A stretch of 64,000 nt of DNA from Pseudomonas migulae NBRC 103157. GTDB taxonomy: Bacteria; Pseudomonadota; Gammaproteobacteria; Pseudomonadales; Pseudomonadaceae. A program made the position numbers and the translations under genes. Within the stretch, counting starts at the first letter, position 1. Every line of letters starts with the position of its first letter. The stretch spans positions 1-64,000 of the forward strand of contig NZ_BDAG01000023.1 of assembly GCF_002091715.1 (NCBI RefSeq), read 5' to 3'. Below are positions 8,252-17,085 of this stretch, in pieces. The notes below the pieces were generated by a model. It saw nothing but the letters and a program-made list of their open reading frames with translations. It did not search any database and was not told where the DNA came from.

Positions 8252-8842
8252 TTAAGCCGTGAAGATGTTTTTCATCGCCGCATACTGCAGCAGCATGATG
8301 GTCTTCGCATCGCAGATTTCGCCGCGATAAAACGACTCGAGCGCTGCATCGAACGACCACTCCAGCACTTCCAGCTCTTCGGTTTCTTCCTCCAGCCCGC
8401 CACCCTCGCTGACTTTCGATGAAGCGTCATATTCGGCGATGAAAAAGTGCAGTTTTTCCGTCACCGAGCCGGGGCTCATGTAGGCCTCGAAAACCTTCTG
8501 CACATGGTGCACGCGATAACCGGTTTCCTCTTCCGCTTCATCGCGTATGCGCTCTTGCGGCGCGGCGCCTTCAAGCAACCCCGCCGCCACTTCGATCAGC
8601 AAACCGTCGTGACCATTGACGAATACCGGCAAGCGGAACTGCCGCGTCAGCACGACGGTTCTCTTTTCGCGGTTGAACAGCAGAATCGCCGCGCCATTGC
8701 CACGGTCGTAGACCTCGCGGGTCTGGCGCTGCCATTCGCCATTGTTGCGCTGATAATCAAAGGTGATTTTCTTCAGCAGGTACCAGTCGTGGGACAGTAC
8801 CTGGGACTCGATGATGTTGACCCGCTCGGCTGTGTTCGGCAT
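8252..8842 (-). CDS. nudK: Nudix hydrolase of the NudK (GDP-mannose pyrophosphatase) type
   Basis: A 196-residue Nudix protein. The Nudix box reads GLLEGAAPQERIRDEAEEETGY, slightly varied from G-x5-E-x7-REUxEExGU. The N-terminal VNIIESQVLSHDWYLLKKIT and the flanking FRLPVFVNGHDGLLIEVAAG match ADP-sugar/GDP-mannose pyrophosphatases of the NudK group. It likely hydrolyses nucleoside-diphosphate sugars in the cytosol. Its length is close to E. coli NudK (191). Function is inferred from the family. Confidence 0.85.
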   Translation of the reverse strand: MPNTAERVNIIESQVLSHDWYLLKKITFDYQRNNGEWQRQTREVYDRGNGAAILLFNREKRTVVLTRQFRLPVFVNGHDGLLIEVAAGLLEGAAPQERIRDEAEEETGYRVHHVQKVFEAYMSPGSVTEKLHFFIAEYDASSKVSEGGGLEEETEELEVLEWSFDAALESFYRGEICDAKTIMLLQYAAMKNIFTA

Positions 8843-8894
8843 GACAAGGCGTCCTTATATCGTCAGAAGGCGCCCATCTTAGACGAAAATCCCC

Positions 8895-9332
8895 TCATGA
8901 CAGTTGAGCCTTGTATTCCTTCTCATATTGCCCGGCGAGCGATTCCTTCTGCTTGTCGTCGAGCAACTTGCCGGCCATCTGGAAGAACTTCTGCTCTTCC
9001 TCCTTCAAGTGGTGATGGACCTTCTCGGAAAGTTTCTTCGCGGCCACCAGCCAGGCCGGGCTGGACATCTCGGTCTCGTCGAGTTCCTCCATCATTTCGT
9101 CCATCTCGTGGTGTTCGGAAATCGCATGGCGGCTGAGGTCGACACCGCTATCGAATGCCATCAACGGGATATAGAAATGCCGTTCTTCAGCGGTTTCGTG
9201 AGCCTGAAGTTCGGACTTGAGCTGTTTGTACGCTTCGACGCGTTCCGGGGTGTCGCCGCTGGTCTTGACCAATGCATCCGCGTAGGTGCGTTGGCGGTCA
9301 TGGCTTTCGCGCAAGGCTTCAAAAATGTTCAA
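8895..9332 (-). CDS. Hemerythrin HHE domain protein
   Basis: A 145-residue four-helix protein with the histidine and acidic residues expected of a non-haem di-iron site: RESHDRQR in helix 1, AHETAEERHFYIPL in helix 2, SEHHEMDEMMEEL in helix 3 and HHHLKEEEQKFF in helix 4. Such cytosolic proteins bind oxygen or nitric oxide or buffer iron; the specific role is not deducible. It is transcribed in the same direction as nudK, 50 bases upstream of it. Confidence 0.9.
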   Translation of the reverse strand: MNIFEALRESHDRQRTYADALVKTSGDTPERVEAYKQLKSELQAHETAEERHFYIPLMAFDSGVDLSRHAISEHHEMDEMMEELDETEMSSPAWLVAAKKLSEKVHHHLKEEEQKFFQMAGKLLDDKQKESLAGQYEKEYKAQLS

Positions 9333-9481
9333 GGCAGGTGGCCCTCATCGGCTGAGTTCTGGAATGACGTTGTAATGGCTAGACATCTTCGCGCTGGCAA
9401 CGGTTCCTCTGTTCATCAGGGGATAGAACAATCGTCGCGACCCGGATACGCTCGTGCTTCACCGCCTTAAGGATTTAGCCG

Positions 9482-9907
9482 ATGACACTCAGCATCGAAC
9501 TGTCACAAAACCCGACACCGGAAGATCGCGAAGCGATCCTTGCACCATTGCGGGCCTACAACGTCGCGCAAGCGGGTGACGGCAAAGCGCAACCGCTGGC
9601 CCTGCTGGTGCGCGATGACCAGGGTGAAATCCAGGGCGGACTGTATGGCCGGTTTTTTTATCAGTGGCTGTTTATCGAATTGCTGTCGGTGCCGGAACAG
9701 GGTCGGGGACAAGGCCTCGGCGCAAGGCTGATGCAGATGGCTGAAGACCTGGCGCGGGAGAAGGAATGCGTGGGGATCTGGCTGGACACCTTCGATTTTC
9801 AGGCGCCGGAGTTTTACAAGAAGCTCGGGTATAGCGAGTTGGGCCAGATCGTTGACTACCCGCCGGGGCATAAGCGGTTCTTTTTCCAGAAGCGCCTGCT
9901 CAACTGA
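9482..9907 (+). CDS. GNAT-family N-acetyltransferase
   Basis: A 141-residue acetyltransferase. The acetyl-CoA-binding loop is VPEQGRGQGLGARLM and the C-terminal signature is APEFYKKLGYSELGQI. AAGGA lies upstream of the ATG. The pattern of a GNAT ending in DYPPGHKRFFFQKRL is common in pseudomonad stand-alone acetyltransferases; the acceptor is unknown. Confidence 0.88.
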   Translation: MTLSIELSQNPTPEDREAILAPLRAYNVAQAGDGKAQPLALLVRDDQGEIQGGLYGRFFYQWLFIELLSVPEQGRGQGLGARLMQMAEDLAREKECVGIWLDTFDFQAPEFYKKLGYSELGQIVDYPPGHKRFFFQKRLLN

Positions 9908-9940
9908 TCGAGCCCCATTTACCCGATCGACACCGAACAA

Positions 9941-10034
9941 ATGTGGGAGCGGGCTTGCTCGCGAAAGCGGTGGGTCATTAAACATTGATATTGACTGAAC
10001 CACCGCTTTCGCGACCAAGCGCGCTCCCACAGGG
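9941..10034. repeat. REP doublet (GTGGGAGCGGGCTTGCTCGCGAAAGCGG type)
   Basis: Two inverted copies (9941-9970 and 10001-10034) flank about 30 bases. They lie between two converging genes. Confidence 0.85.
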
Positions 10035-10055
10035 ATACTGCGTCAATCCATCAGA

Positions 10056-10406
10056 TCACAGGCAAGTCGCCAACGCCGCCAACCGGCGCTTGGCAACAAA
10101 GTCGTCATGCTGCGCGTAGTAACTCAACGTCGTACTCGACGCATCTGCGGTGATGTCCACAAAGGATTCCGCCGAGCGCGTGTAAACAGTCGATCCACCC
10201 TTCTTGCCCGGCTGCAGGTACGCGCCCGCATCGACGCCGAACACCGCCTCGTCCTGCCAGGAGAACTGCACGCACTGGGCAACGACTTTTTCCGGCTTGT
10301 CCGACGTCAGGGTTTTGTACGGAGTTCCGGTACGGGCATCGTTCATTACAGAACCCGCACATCCCGCCAGCAACGTTGCGGCCAGCGCCACCATCAGAAT
10401 TCGCAT
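10056..10406 (-). CDS. Small lipoprotein of unknown function
   Basis: A 116-residue protein with a lipoprotein signal peptide ending in the lipobox LLAGC (Cys15), so it is lipid-anchored, probably in the outer membrane (no Asp at +2). The mature part is short and beta-rich (YLQPGKKGGSTVYTRSAES) and contains two further cysteines (AQCVQF and the C-terminal TCL). No family is recognised. Its promoter must lie in the 160 bases shared with the divergent HTH gene. Confidence 0.8.
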   Translation of the reverse strand: MRILMVALAATLLAGCAGSVMNDARTGTPYKTLTSDKPEKVVAQCVQFSWQDEAVFGVDAGAYLQPGKKGGSTVYTRSAESFVDITADASSTTLSYYAQHDDFVAKRRLAALATCL

Positions 10407-10567
10407 TGCATGTGCTCATCAAGAAAAAGCGGACTGTATCACCGTGGGCGAGCGTATCGTTCTGCTTTACTGAATTTATACCGCGACACCGCGCAACGAT
10501 TCGCGCACCCTGTCGCGCCATACGCTGCATCGCCCCTCTTTCCGGGCCCATTTTTTCTGGAACGTCC

Positions 10568-10813
10568 ATGACACCCAACGCCGAATTTTACAAACCGACC
10601 GCTGAATATGCCGACAAGCTGATCAGCCAGATCGGTCAGACGCCTTCCTGGATCGCCAAGCGAATCGGCGTCACCGACAAGCGGATTCGTTACATCCTCG
10701 ACGGCGAACGCACCGTCAAGGGCGAAACCACGCCGATCCAGATGACCTACTGCGAGCAGTTTGCCCTCGAATGCCTGGCGGCGGCGGCCAAGGCCAAGAA
10801 ACAGTCTTCGTAA
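10568..10813 (+). CDS. Small protein with a helix-turn-helix-like segment
   Basis: An 81-residue protein. Residues about 26-47 (PSWIAKRIGVTDKRIRYILDG) look like a Cro/XRE-style helix-turn-helix, followed by a polar loop and a C-terminal helix ending in AAAAKAKKQSS. It may bind DNA, but no family is certain. The next gene begins 20 bases downstream, so the two probably form an operon. I use the ATG at 10568, directly before the conserved-looking part; an upstream in-frame start would add a composition-biased tail. Confidence 0.7.
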   Translation: MTPNAEFYKPTAEYADKLISQIGQTPSWIAKRIGVTDKRIRYILDGERTVKGETTPIQMTYCEQFALECLAAAAKAKKQSS

Positions 10814-10833
10814 CCCATTCTCAAGGAGCGACC

Positions 10834-11163
10834 ATGGCGGCAACCGAACAGCAACACGAGCAAGCGCTGAAGAAGTTTCTCGATGAGCGCCCCGAATTGC
10901 AGCACGAGCTCGACAACCTCAACCCGCTGCTCGCCCAGGTCAAGGGTGAAACAGCGGCGCAATTTCGCGACGAACGCTTGCATGAAGCGTTTGAAGCCGA
11001 GGCCGAGCGCCTGGGTTTGTTCGCCTGGGAACTGACTCTGCAACTGACCGCCCCCACGCCTGAAGACTACGAGGCGCAACGCCTGAACGTGCACAGGGAA
11101 GTGGCCGAAATGGCAGGGATGGACTGGCGGGAATATTGTGAGTTATACGGATTGAATCCGTAA
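10834..11163 (+). CDS. Small acidic protein, probably DUF6388 family
   Basis: A 109-residue, Glu-rich, helical cytosolic protein with AAGGAG seven bases before the ATG. The opening TEQQHEQALKKFLDERPEL and the closing AEMAGMDWREYCELYGLNP agree with my memory of the pseudomonad DUF6388 family; the assignment is tentative. The function is unknown. It follows the small HTH-like gene by 20 bases, and the pair may act together. Confidence 0.7.
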   Translation: MAATEQQHEQALKKFLDERPELQHELDNLNPLLAQVKGETAAQFRDERLHEAFEAEAERLGLFAWELTLQLTAPTPEDYEAQRLNVHREVAEMAGMDWREYCELYGLNP

Positions 11164-11191
11164 CCGTTGCCGATCAAGGATCCTCTCGCCG

Positions 11192-11896
11192 ATGCTGCCT
11201 TCATCCTCCACTATCCACGCCAGTCCGGGACACCTGCACATCCAGAAATGGCGCGGACGCATCGGCCTGTCGCTGGTGGCCGCGCTCTCGGTACTCGCCG
11301 GCATGACCGACGCCATCGGCTTCATGGCTAGCGGCGACTTCGTCTCCTTCATGAGCGGCAACACCACCCGCCTCGCCGTGGCGATCAGCGATGGCGACAT
11401 GGGCCTGACATTGCGTCTGGTGCTCCTCGTGTCGACGTTCATCATCGGTAACGCCTTAGGCATTGTGGTCAGTCGTGTTGGCGGGCGTCGGGCGCTGCCG
11501 TTGCTGTTGTGCATCGCCATGCTGTTGTGTGGGGCCGCGACCTGGCCCTACGACGAACAACTGCCGGCGCTGCTGGCAACGATCATTGCCATGGGCATGC
11601 TCAATGCCGCTGTCGAAGAGGTGAACGGTCTGCCGGTGGGGCTGACCTACGTCACCGGCGCCCTGTCGCGTTTCGGCCGCGGCCTGGGACGCTGGATGCT
11701 CGGCGAGCGGCGTAACGGCTGGCGGGTGCAACTGATCCCCTGGACCGGCATGTTTGCCGGCGCAGTGCTGGGTGCCGTGCTGGAGCATCATCTTGGGCTC
11801 AAGGCGCTGTTTGTCAGCGGATTGCTGGCGGGTGCACTGGGGGCGCTGTCGCTGAAGATTCCGCGACGCTGGCAGTTGGGGTATATGCCGCGTTGA
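11192..11896 (+). CDS. YoaK/DUF1275 family membrane protein
   Basis: A 234-residue inner-membrane protein with about six hydrophobic segments. The DUF1275 hallmark is in the first helices: SVLAGMTDAIGFMASGDFVSFMSGNTTRLAVA. The family is a suspected small-molecule permease of unknown substrate. It starts 28 bases after the DUF6388-like gene on the same strand. Confidence 0.85.
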   Translation: MLPSSSTIHASPGHLHIQKWRGRIGLSLVAALSVLAGMTDAIGFMASGDFVSFMSGNTTRLAVAISDGDMGLTLRLVLLVSTFIIGNALGIVVSRVGGRRALPLLLCIAMLLCGAATWPYDEQLPALLATIIAMGMLNAAVEEVNGLPVGLTYVTGALSRFGRGLGRWMLGERRNGWRVQLIPWTGMFAGAVLGAVLEHHLGLKALFVSGLLAGALGALSLKIPRRWQLGYMPR

Positions 11897-11936
11897 GAGG
11901 CGTAGCAAATCCGGCATTTAAGTCGACAGACAGACC

Positions 11937-12034
11937 GCCACCGCTGGCAAGCCAGCGCCTACAGGGGTTTGCGGCGGGTCACGGTCTTGCATAAGACACA
12001 GATCCTGTAGGAGCCGGCTTGCTGGCGATGGCGA
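11937..12034. repeat. REP doublet (GGAGCCGGCTTGCTGGCGATGGCG type)
   Basis: Inverted copies at 11937-11965 and 12004-12034 lie between the DUF1275 gene and tusD. Confidence 0.8.
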
Positions 12035-12085
12035 CAACTCGGTCCACGCCTTATCATGGCCGCAGTTTCGCTGATCGAGTCTGTC

Positions 12086-12478
12086 ATGAAGTTCGCCATC
12101 GCGCTGTTTTCCGCCGCCCATGCGCCCTCCTCGCGCCGTGCCTTGCTGTTCGCCCAGGCTGCGCTGGCCGGCGGGCATGAAATTGTCCGGCTGTTTTTCT
12201 ATCAGGACGGCGTGTACAACGCCTCCGCCGCCGTGGTCACGCCGCAGGATGAACAGGATTTGCCCAAGCAATGGCGCGCCTTTGTCACCGAGCACCAGTT
12301 GGACGGCGTGGTCTGCATCGCCGCCGCCCTGCGCCGTGGCGTGTTGAACGCAGAAGAAGCCCAACGTTATCAGCGTGAAGCGGTCGCCGTCGGCGCGCCC
12401 TGGGAACTGTCCGGGCTCGGCCAGTTGCATGACGCGGTGCAGGAAGCTGACCGCCTGATCTGCTTCGGAGGTGCGTGA
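12086..12478 (+). CDS. tusD: Sulfurtransferase complex subunit TusD
   Basis: A 130-residue DsrE-fold protein. It is part of the TusBCD hexamer that accepts persulfide sulfur from TusA and passes it to TusE for 2-thiolation of tRNA wobble uridine. The active cysteine is in LDGVVCIAAALRRGV. The opening MKFAIALFSAAHAPSSRRAL and closing RLICFGGA are typical. It is first gene of tusDCB-tusE-ybiB; the tusC ATG starts one base after its stop. The ATG at 12086 is preferred over one ten codons upstream because homology starts there. Confidence 0.92.
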   Translation: MKFAIALFSAAHAPSSRRALLFAQAALAGGHEIVRLFFYQDGVYNASAAVVTPQDEQDLPKQWRAFVTEHQLDGVVCIAAALRRGVLNAEEAQRYQREAVAVGAPWELSGLGQLHDAVQEADRLICFGGA

Positions 12479-12479
12479 C

Positions 12480-12842
12480 ATGCCCAAGTCCCTGCTGATT
12501 ATCAGCCGTCAGGCACCGTGGTCCGGGCCGAATGCGCGGGAAGCGCTGGACATCGTGCTGGCCGGCGGCGCGTTCGACCTGCCGATCGGCCTGCTGTTTC
12601 TCGATGACGGGGTATTCCAGCTCACCGCGAAACAGGACGCCAAAGCCCTGCAACAGAAAGACCTGAGCGCCAACCTGCAGGCATTGCCGATGTTCGGCGT
12701 TGAAGACCTCTTCGTCTGTGGCGACAGCGCCGCTGAACGCGGTCTGGAGACGACCGGTCTGGCACTCGAAGAAGTCCAGGTACTGAGCGCCCACGACATC
12801 ACCGCCCTCATTGACCGTTACGACCAGGTGATCACCCTCTGA
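12480..12842 (+). CDS. tusC: Sulfurtransferase complex subunit TusC
   Basis: A 120-residue DsrF-like subunit of the TusBCD sulfur relay. The opening PKSLLIISRQAPWSGPNAREALD and the central LFLDDGVFQL are family features. It overlaps the tusB start through TGATG at 12840-12844, indicating translational coupling. TusC is structural in the complex, without the active cysteine of TusD. Confidence 0.92.
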   Translation: MPKSLLIISRQAPWSGPNAREALDIVLAGGAFDLPIGLLFLDDGVFQLTAKQDAKALQQKDLSANLQALPMFGVEDLFVCGDSAAERGLETTGLALEEVQVLSAHDITALIDRYDQVITL

Positions 12843-13135
12843 TGTCGACTTTACATGTGTTGTCTCATTCCCCGTTCGGCGACGATCGCCTGACCAGTTG
12901 CCTGCGCGTGATCGGCGCAGACGATGCGCTGCTGCTGACCGGCGACGCGGTGTACGCGTTGCAGCCGGGCACCGTGCCCTGCACCGCGCTGAATGCTCGC
13001 CACCCGACGCTGTTCGTGCTGGCCGAAGACGCCCGGGCACGCGCGTTGGAGATTCCTGACACCGCCAAGGCCATCGACTACGCAGCCTTCGTCGAACTGT
13101 CGATTCACTATGACAAGGTCAACAGTTGGCTATGA
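12842..13135 (+). CDS. tusB: Sulfurtransferase complex subunit TusB
   Basis: A 97-residue DsrH-like protein, the smallest TusBCD subunit. It contains the characteristic STLHVLSHSPFGDDRLTSCLR at the N-terminus and ends in YDKVNSWL. Its end overlaps the tusE ATG at 13132 by four bases. Confidence 0.92.
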   Translation: MSTLHVLSHSPFGDDRLTSCLRVIGADDALLLTGDAVYALQPGTVPCTALNARHPTLFVLAEDARARALEIPDTAKAIDYAAFVELSIHYDKVNSWL

Positions 13136-13467
13136 ATTCACTGACCGTCGGCGCCCGCGCCATCGAGCTGGACAAGGATGGATTCCTGGTTGAACTGAGC
13201 GACTGGTCCACCGAAGTGGCCTGCGCCCTCGCCGCCGCAGAAGACATCGAGTTGAGCCCTGACCATTGGGAAATCCTCGAACTGCTGCGCAGTTTCTACG
13301 CCGAATTCCAGCTGTCCCCGGCGACGCGCCCGCTGATCAAGTACACCGCGTTGAAGCTCGGCCCGCTGAAAGGCAACAGCTTGCACCTGAACCGACTGTT
13401 CAAAGGCACCCCTGCCAAACTCGCCGCGAAACTGGCGGGCCTGCCCAAACCGACGAACTGCTTATGA
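13132..13467 (+). CDS. tusE: TusE/DsrC-family sulfur carrier
   Basis: A 111-residue DsrC-family protein that receives sulfur from TusBCD and presents it to MnmA. The swinging C-terminal arm ends in PKPTNCL, with the transfer cysteine as the penultimate residue (C110). The core segments LDKDGFLVELSDWSTEVA and LSPDHWEILELLRSFY are typical. Its stop overlaps the ybiB start (ATGA at 13464). mnmA itself lies at 34.6 kb. Confidence 0.93.
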   Translation: MNSLTVGARAIELDKDGFLVELSDWSTEVACALAAAEDIELSPDHWEILELLRSFYAEFQLSPATRPLIKYTALKLGPLKGNSLHLNRLFKGTPAKLAAKLAGLPKPTNCL

Positions 13468-14465
13468 CCGACTACCCAGCGCTGACTCTCGAAACGCCTG
13501 CCGAACACCCGTTCGCCCAATTCGTGCGGATCCTCGGCAAAGGCAAGCGTGGCGCCCGGGACCTGACCCGGCAAGAAGCCCGCGAAGCCATGGGCATGGT
13601 GCTCGACGACAAGGTCGAGGACACCCAGCTCGGCGCCTTTCTGATGCTGTTGCGGCACAAGGAAGAAAGCGCCGAGGAGATGGCCGGGTTCACCGAAGCC
13701 TTGCGTGAACGTTTGCAGGCACCGGCATTGAATGTCGATCTGGACTGGCCGACCTACGCCGGCAAGAAGCGTCATTTGCCGTGGTATCTGCTGGCGGCCA
13801 AGTGCCTTGCGCAGAACGGGGTGCGGATTTTCATGCACGGCGGTGGCGCGCACACCGCCGGGCGGCTGTACAGCGAGCAACTGCTGGACGAGTTGAACAT
13901 CCCGCTGTGCCGCAACTGGCAACAGGTCGGTTCGGCCCTCGATAACGGCGGCCTGGCGTTCATGCCGCTGGTGGATTGGGCGCCGCAACTTCAACGCATG
14001 ATCGACCTGCGCAACACCCTCGGCCTGCGCTCGCCGATCCACTCCCTGGCGCGAATTCTCAATCCGTTGAACGCTCGCTGTGGCCTGCAAAGCATTTTTC
14101 ACCCCGGCTATCAGGCGGTGCACCGCGATGCCAGCGGTTTGCTCGGTGACACCGCGATCGTGGTCAAGGGCGATGGCGGCGAGATCGAGATCAACCCGGA
14201 CGCCGACAGTCACTTGTACGGCACCACCGGTGGCGAGAGCTGGGACGAGGAATGGCCGCAGCTGTCGAGCCAGCGTCACGTAAAACCCGCCTCGCTCGAC
14301 CCCGAGCATTTAAAAGCCGTATGGCGTGGCGACGTGGTCGACAGTTATCCGCAAATGGCGCTGATCGCGACCATGGCCCTCGCCTTGCGCGGCCTCGGCA
14401 AGACTCGCGAGCAAGCCTTCGAAATCGCCCGGAAGTATTGGGACGCTCGGGATAGATCGATTTAA
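13464..14465 (+). CDS. ybiB: YbiB (TrpD2) family glycosyl-transferase-fold protein
   Basis: A 333-residue protein with the anthranilate phosphoribosyltransferase fold: DLTRQEAREAMGMVLDD and the helical domain, then MHGGGAHTAGRLYSEQL where TrpD has its phosphoribosyl-binding loop. Members (TrpD2/YbiB) lack anthranilate synthase partners and have been described as nucleic-acid-binding, LexA-controlled in E. coli. Here it is translationally coupled to tusE, which suggests a link with tRNA/nucleic acid metabolism. I assign the family, not the reaction. Confidence 0.85.
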   Translation: MTDYPALTLETPAEHPFAQFVRILGKGKRGARDLTRQEAREAMGMVLDDKVEDTQLGAFLMLLRHKEESAEEMAGFTEALRERLQAPALNVDLDWPTYAGKKRHLPWYLLAAKCLAQNGVRIFMHGGGAHTAGRLYSEQLLDELNIPLCRNWQQVGSALDNGGLAFMPLVDWAPQLQRMIDLRNTLGLRSPIHSLARILNPLNARCGLQSIFHPGYQAVHRDASGLLGDTAIVVKGDGGEIEINPDADSHLYGTTGGESWDEEWPQLSSQRHVKPASLDPEHLKAVWRGDVVDSYPQMALIATMALALRGLGKTREQAFEIARKYWDARDRSI

Positions 14466-14555
14466 CCGATCATAACCCTTTAAGCTTTGCGCTTTTTTAT
14501 CGAACCTATCGGAATAGACTCCTCTCCAACGCTTATTGGTTAAGGAGTCTTGAAC

Positions 14556-15563
14556 ATGGGTTTGTTAGTTGAAGGTCGCTGGCATGACCAGTGGTACGAA
14601 AGCAGCAAGGACGGCGCGTTCCAGCGTGAACAGGCGCAGCGTCGCAACTGGTTGACCGCCGACGGCAAACCCGGCCCGACCGGTGTCGGTGGCTTTGCGG
14701 CCGAAGCGGGACGCTACCATTTGTATGTGTCCCTCGCCTGTCCGTGGGCGCATCGCACGTTGATCCTGCGCAAACTCAAAGGCCTCGAAAACCTGATCGA
14801 CGTGTCGGTAGTCAGCTGGTTGATGCTGGAAAACGGCTGGACCTTCGACAAGCACCTGGGCTCGACCGGCGACAAGCTCGATCACTTCGACTTCATGCAC
14901 CAACGCTATACCGCCGATACCGCCGACTACACCGGCCGCGTTACCGTGCCGGTGCTCTGGGACAAGCAGCAGAATCGCATCGTCAACAATGAGTCGGCGG
15001 AGATCATCCGCATGTTCAATGGTGCGTTCGATGAATTGACCGGCAATGACCTGGACTTTTATCCGGCGCCTCTGCGGGGCGAGATCGATGCGCTGAACGA
15101 ACAGATTTATCCGGCGGTGAACAACGGCGTGTATCGCGCCGGGTTTGCCACGTCGCAAAAGGCTTATGAAGAGGCGTTCGATGAGGTGTTTGCCGAGCTG
15201 GATCGGCTGGAAGCGCTGTTGGACGCCAATCGTTATCTGGTGGGTGAATACCTGACGGAAGCGGACATTCGGTTGTTTACCACGCTGATCCGCTTTGATG
15301 CGGTGTACCACGGGCACTTCAAGTGCAACCTGCGGCGGATTGCCGATTATCCGAACCTGTCAAACTGGTTGCGCGAGATTTATCAGTGGCCGGGTATTGC
15401 CGAGACGGTGGATTTCACCCACATCAAGAATCACTATTACGGCAGTCACAAGACCATCAACCCGACGGGTATCGTGCCGAAAGGGCCGGAGCAGGATTTC
15501 ACGGCACCCCATGATCGGACGCGGTTGAGCGGGAAAGGGGTTTGGCGCAAGGCCCAGGTTTGA
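14556..15563 (+). CDS. yqjG: Glutathionyl-hydroquinone reductase (xi-class GST)
   Basis: A 335-residue cytosolic enzyme that reduces glutathionyl-hydroquinones. The xi-class signature CPWAHR with its catalytic cysteine is at residues 61-66, followed by the thioredoxin-fold segment VTVPVLWDKQQNRIVNNES. The GST C-domain follows. AAGGAG at 14542-14547 selects the ATG at 14556. It is a stand-alone gene after ybiB, separated by 90 bases with no clear terminator. Confidence 0.9.
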   Translation: MGLLVEGRWHDQWYESSKDGAFQREQAQRRNWLTADGKPGPTGVGGFAAEAGRYHLYVSLACPWAHRTLILRKLKGLENLIDVSVVSWLMLENGWTFDKHLGSTGDKLDHFDFMHQRYTADTADYTGRVTVPVLWDKQQNRIVNNESAEIIRMFNGAFDELTGNDLDFYPAPLRGEIDALNEQIYPAVNNGVYRAGFATSQKAYEEAFDEVFAELDRLEALLDANRYLVGEYLTEADIRLFTTLIRFDAVYHGHFKCNLRRIADYPNLSNWLREIYQWPGIAETVDFTHIKNHYYGSHKTINPTGIVPKGPEQDFTAPHDRTRLSGKGVWRKAQV

Positions 15564-15589
15564 TCCGAAATTCGCAGCGGGCTGAGGGC

Positions 15590-15680
15590 CCTATCGCGAG
15601 CAAGCCCGCTCCCACATTTGACCGTATTCTTCTGTTAGAACTCGATCGAATGTGGGAGCGGGCTTGCTCGCGATGGGGGC
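15590..15680. repeat. REP doublet (GTGGGAGCGGGCTTGCTCGCGATGG type)
   Basis: Inverted copies at 15590-15618 and 15650-15680 lie between the converging yqjG and cysG. Confidence 0.85.
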
Positions 15681-15690
15681 AACTCGGTCT

Positions 15691-17085
15691 TCAGACCTGC
15701 GCCTGAGCCCCTTCAAACCACGCCAGTTTCTCGCGCAGTTGCACCACTTCCCCGACAATCACCAGCGTCGGCGCATGCACTTCATGCTCCGCCACCAGCC
15801 GTGGAAGATCGGCGAGGGTGCCGGTAAACACTCGCTGATTGACCGTGGTGCCCTGCTGGATCAATGCCGCCGGGGTATCCGCCCCGCGACCATGCTTGAT
15901 CAACTGCTCGCAGATGATCGGCAAGCCCACCAGCCCCATGTAAAACACCAGGGTTTGCGCCGGTGCGACCAGATCGGCCCATGGCAAATCGGTGGAGCCG
16001 TCCTTCAAGTGACCGGTGACAAATCGCACCGACTGCGCGTAATCGCGATGGGTCAGCGGAATCCCGGCGTACGCCGCGCAACCGCTGGCCGCCGTGATCC
16101 CCGGCACAACCTGGAACGGGATGCCATGGGCCGCCAGTTCTTCGATCTCTTCACCGCCGCGTCCGAAAATAAACGGATCACCGCCCTTCAACCGCACGAC
16201 ACGCTTGCCCTGTTTGGCCAGATCCACCAATTGCTGATTGATCTGATCCTGCGGCACGGCGTGATCGGCGCGACGCTTGCCGACGTAGACCCGCTCGGCA
16301 TCGCGACGGCATAACTCCAGAATCGCCGGCGCCACCAGACGGTCATACAGCACCACATCGGCTTGCTGCATCAGGCGCAAGGCGCGGAAGGTCAGCAGAT
16401 CCGGATCACCCGGCCCCGCCCCCACCAAATAGACTTCGCCCACGGCAACAGGCGCTTCGCCATCGATTTTTGCCTGTAACAGACGCTCGGCTTCGGCGCC
16501 CTGCCCGGCCAGTTGCCGGTCGGCAATCGGGCCCTGGAACACCTCTTCCCAGAACGCCCGGCGCTGCTGCACATCCGGGAACAGACCTTTGACCTGGTTG
16601 CGAAAACGCGCCGCCAGCCCGGCCAGTTGACCGTAGGTCGAAGGAATCCAGGTTTCGATTTTCGCGCGGATCAGACGCGCCAGCACCGGCGCATCACCGC
16701 CGCTGGACACGGCGATGATCAGCGGCGAACGGTCGACGATGGCCGGGAAAATCACGCTGCACAGCGCAGGCGCATCCACCACATTGACCGGCACGCAACG
16801 CCGATGGGCATCGGCGGACACCTGCGCGTTCAGCGGTTCGTCATCGGTGGCGGCAATGATCAGCCCGCAACCCTGCAGATCCGCTTCGACGTAGCCACGC
16901 AACAGGCACTCGCCACCGCTGCCGGTAACCAGCTCACGCAGTTGCGGTTCGATTTCAGGTGCGACCACCCGCAGCAGCGCACCGGCTTCGGCCAGCAGGC
17001 GGGATTTGCGCAAGGCAATCTCCCCCCCACCGACGACCAAGACACGACTGCCGCGAAGGTTATGGAACAGCGGCAGATAGTCCAT
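15691..17085 (-). CDS. cysG: Siroheme synthase (trifunctional)
   Basis: A 464-residue enzyme. The N-terminal half is the precorrin-2 dehydrogenase/sirohydrochlorin ferrochelatase, with the NAD-binding motif VVGGGEIALRKSRLL at residues 17-31. The C-terminal half is the SAM-dependent uroporphyrinogen III methyltransferase, with VYLVGAGPGDPDLLTFRALR and LKGGDPFIFGRGGEE. Together they make siroheme for sulfite and nitrite reductases. The gene follows serS with no spacing, and is the last gene of the ftsK-side run. Confidence 0.95.
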   Translation of the reverse strand: MDYLPLFHNLRGSRVLVVGGGEIALRKSRLLAEAGALLRVVAPEIEPQLRELVTGSGGECLLRGYVEADLQGCGLIIAATDDEPLNAQVSADAHRRCVPVNVVDAPALCSVIFPAIVDRSPLIIAVSSGGDAPVLARLIRAKIETWIPSTYGQLAGLAARFRNQVKGLFPDVQQRRAFWEEVFQGPIADRQLAGQGAEAERLLQAKIDGEAPVAVGEVYLVGAGPGDPDLLTFRALRLMQQADVVLYDRLVAPAILELCRRDAERVYVGKRRADHAVPQDQINQQLVDLAKQGKRVVRLKGGDPFIFGRGGEEIEELAAHGIPFQVVPGITAASGCAAYAGIPLTHRDYAQSVRFVTGHLKDGSTDLPWADLVAPAQTLVFYMGLVGLPIICEQLIKHGRGADTPAALIQQGTTVNQRVFTGTLADLPRLVAEHEVHAPTLVIVGEVVQLREKLAWFEGAQAQV

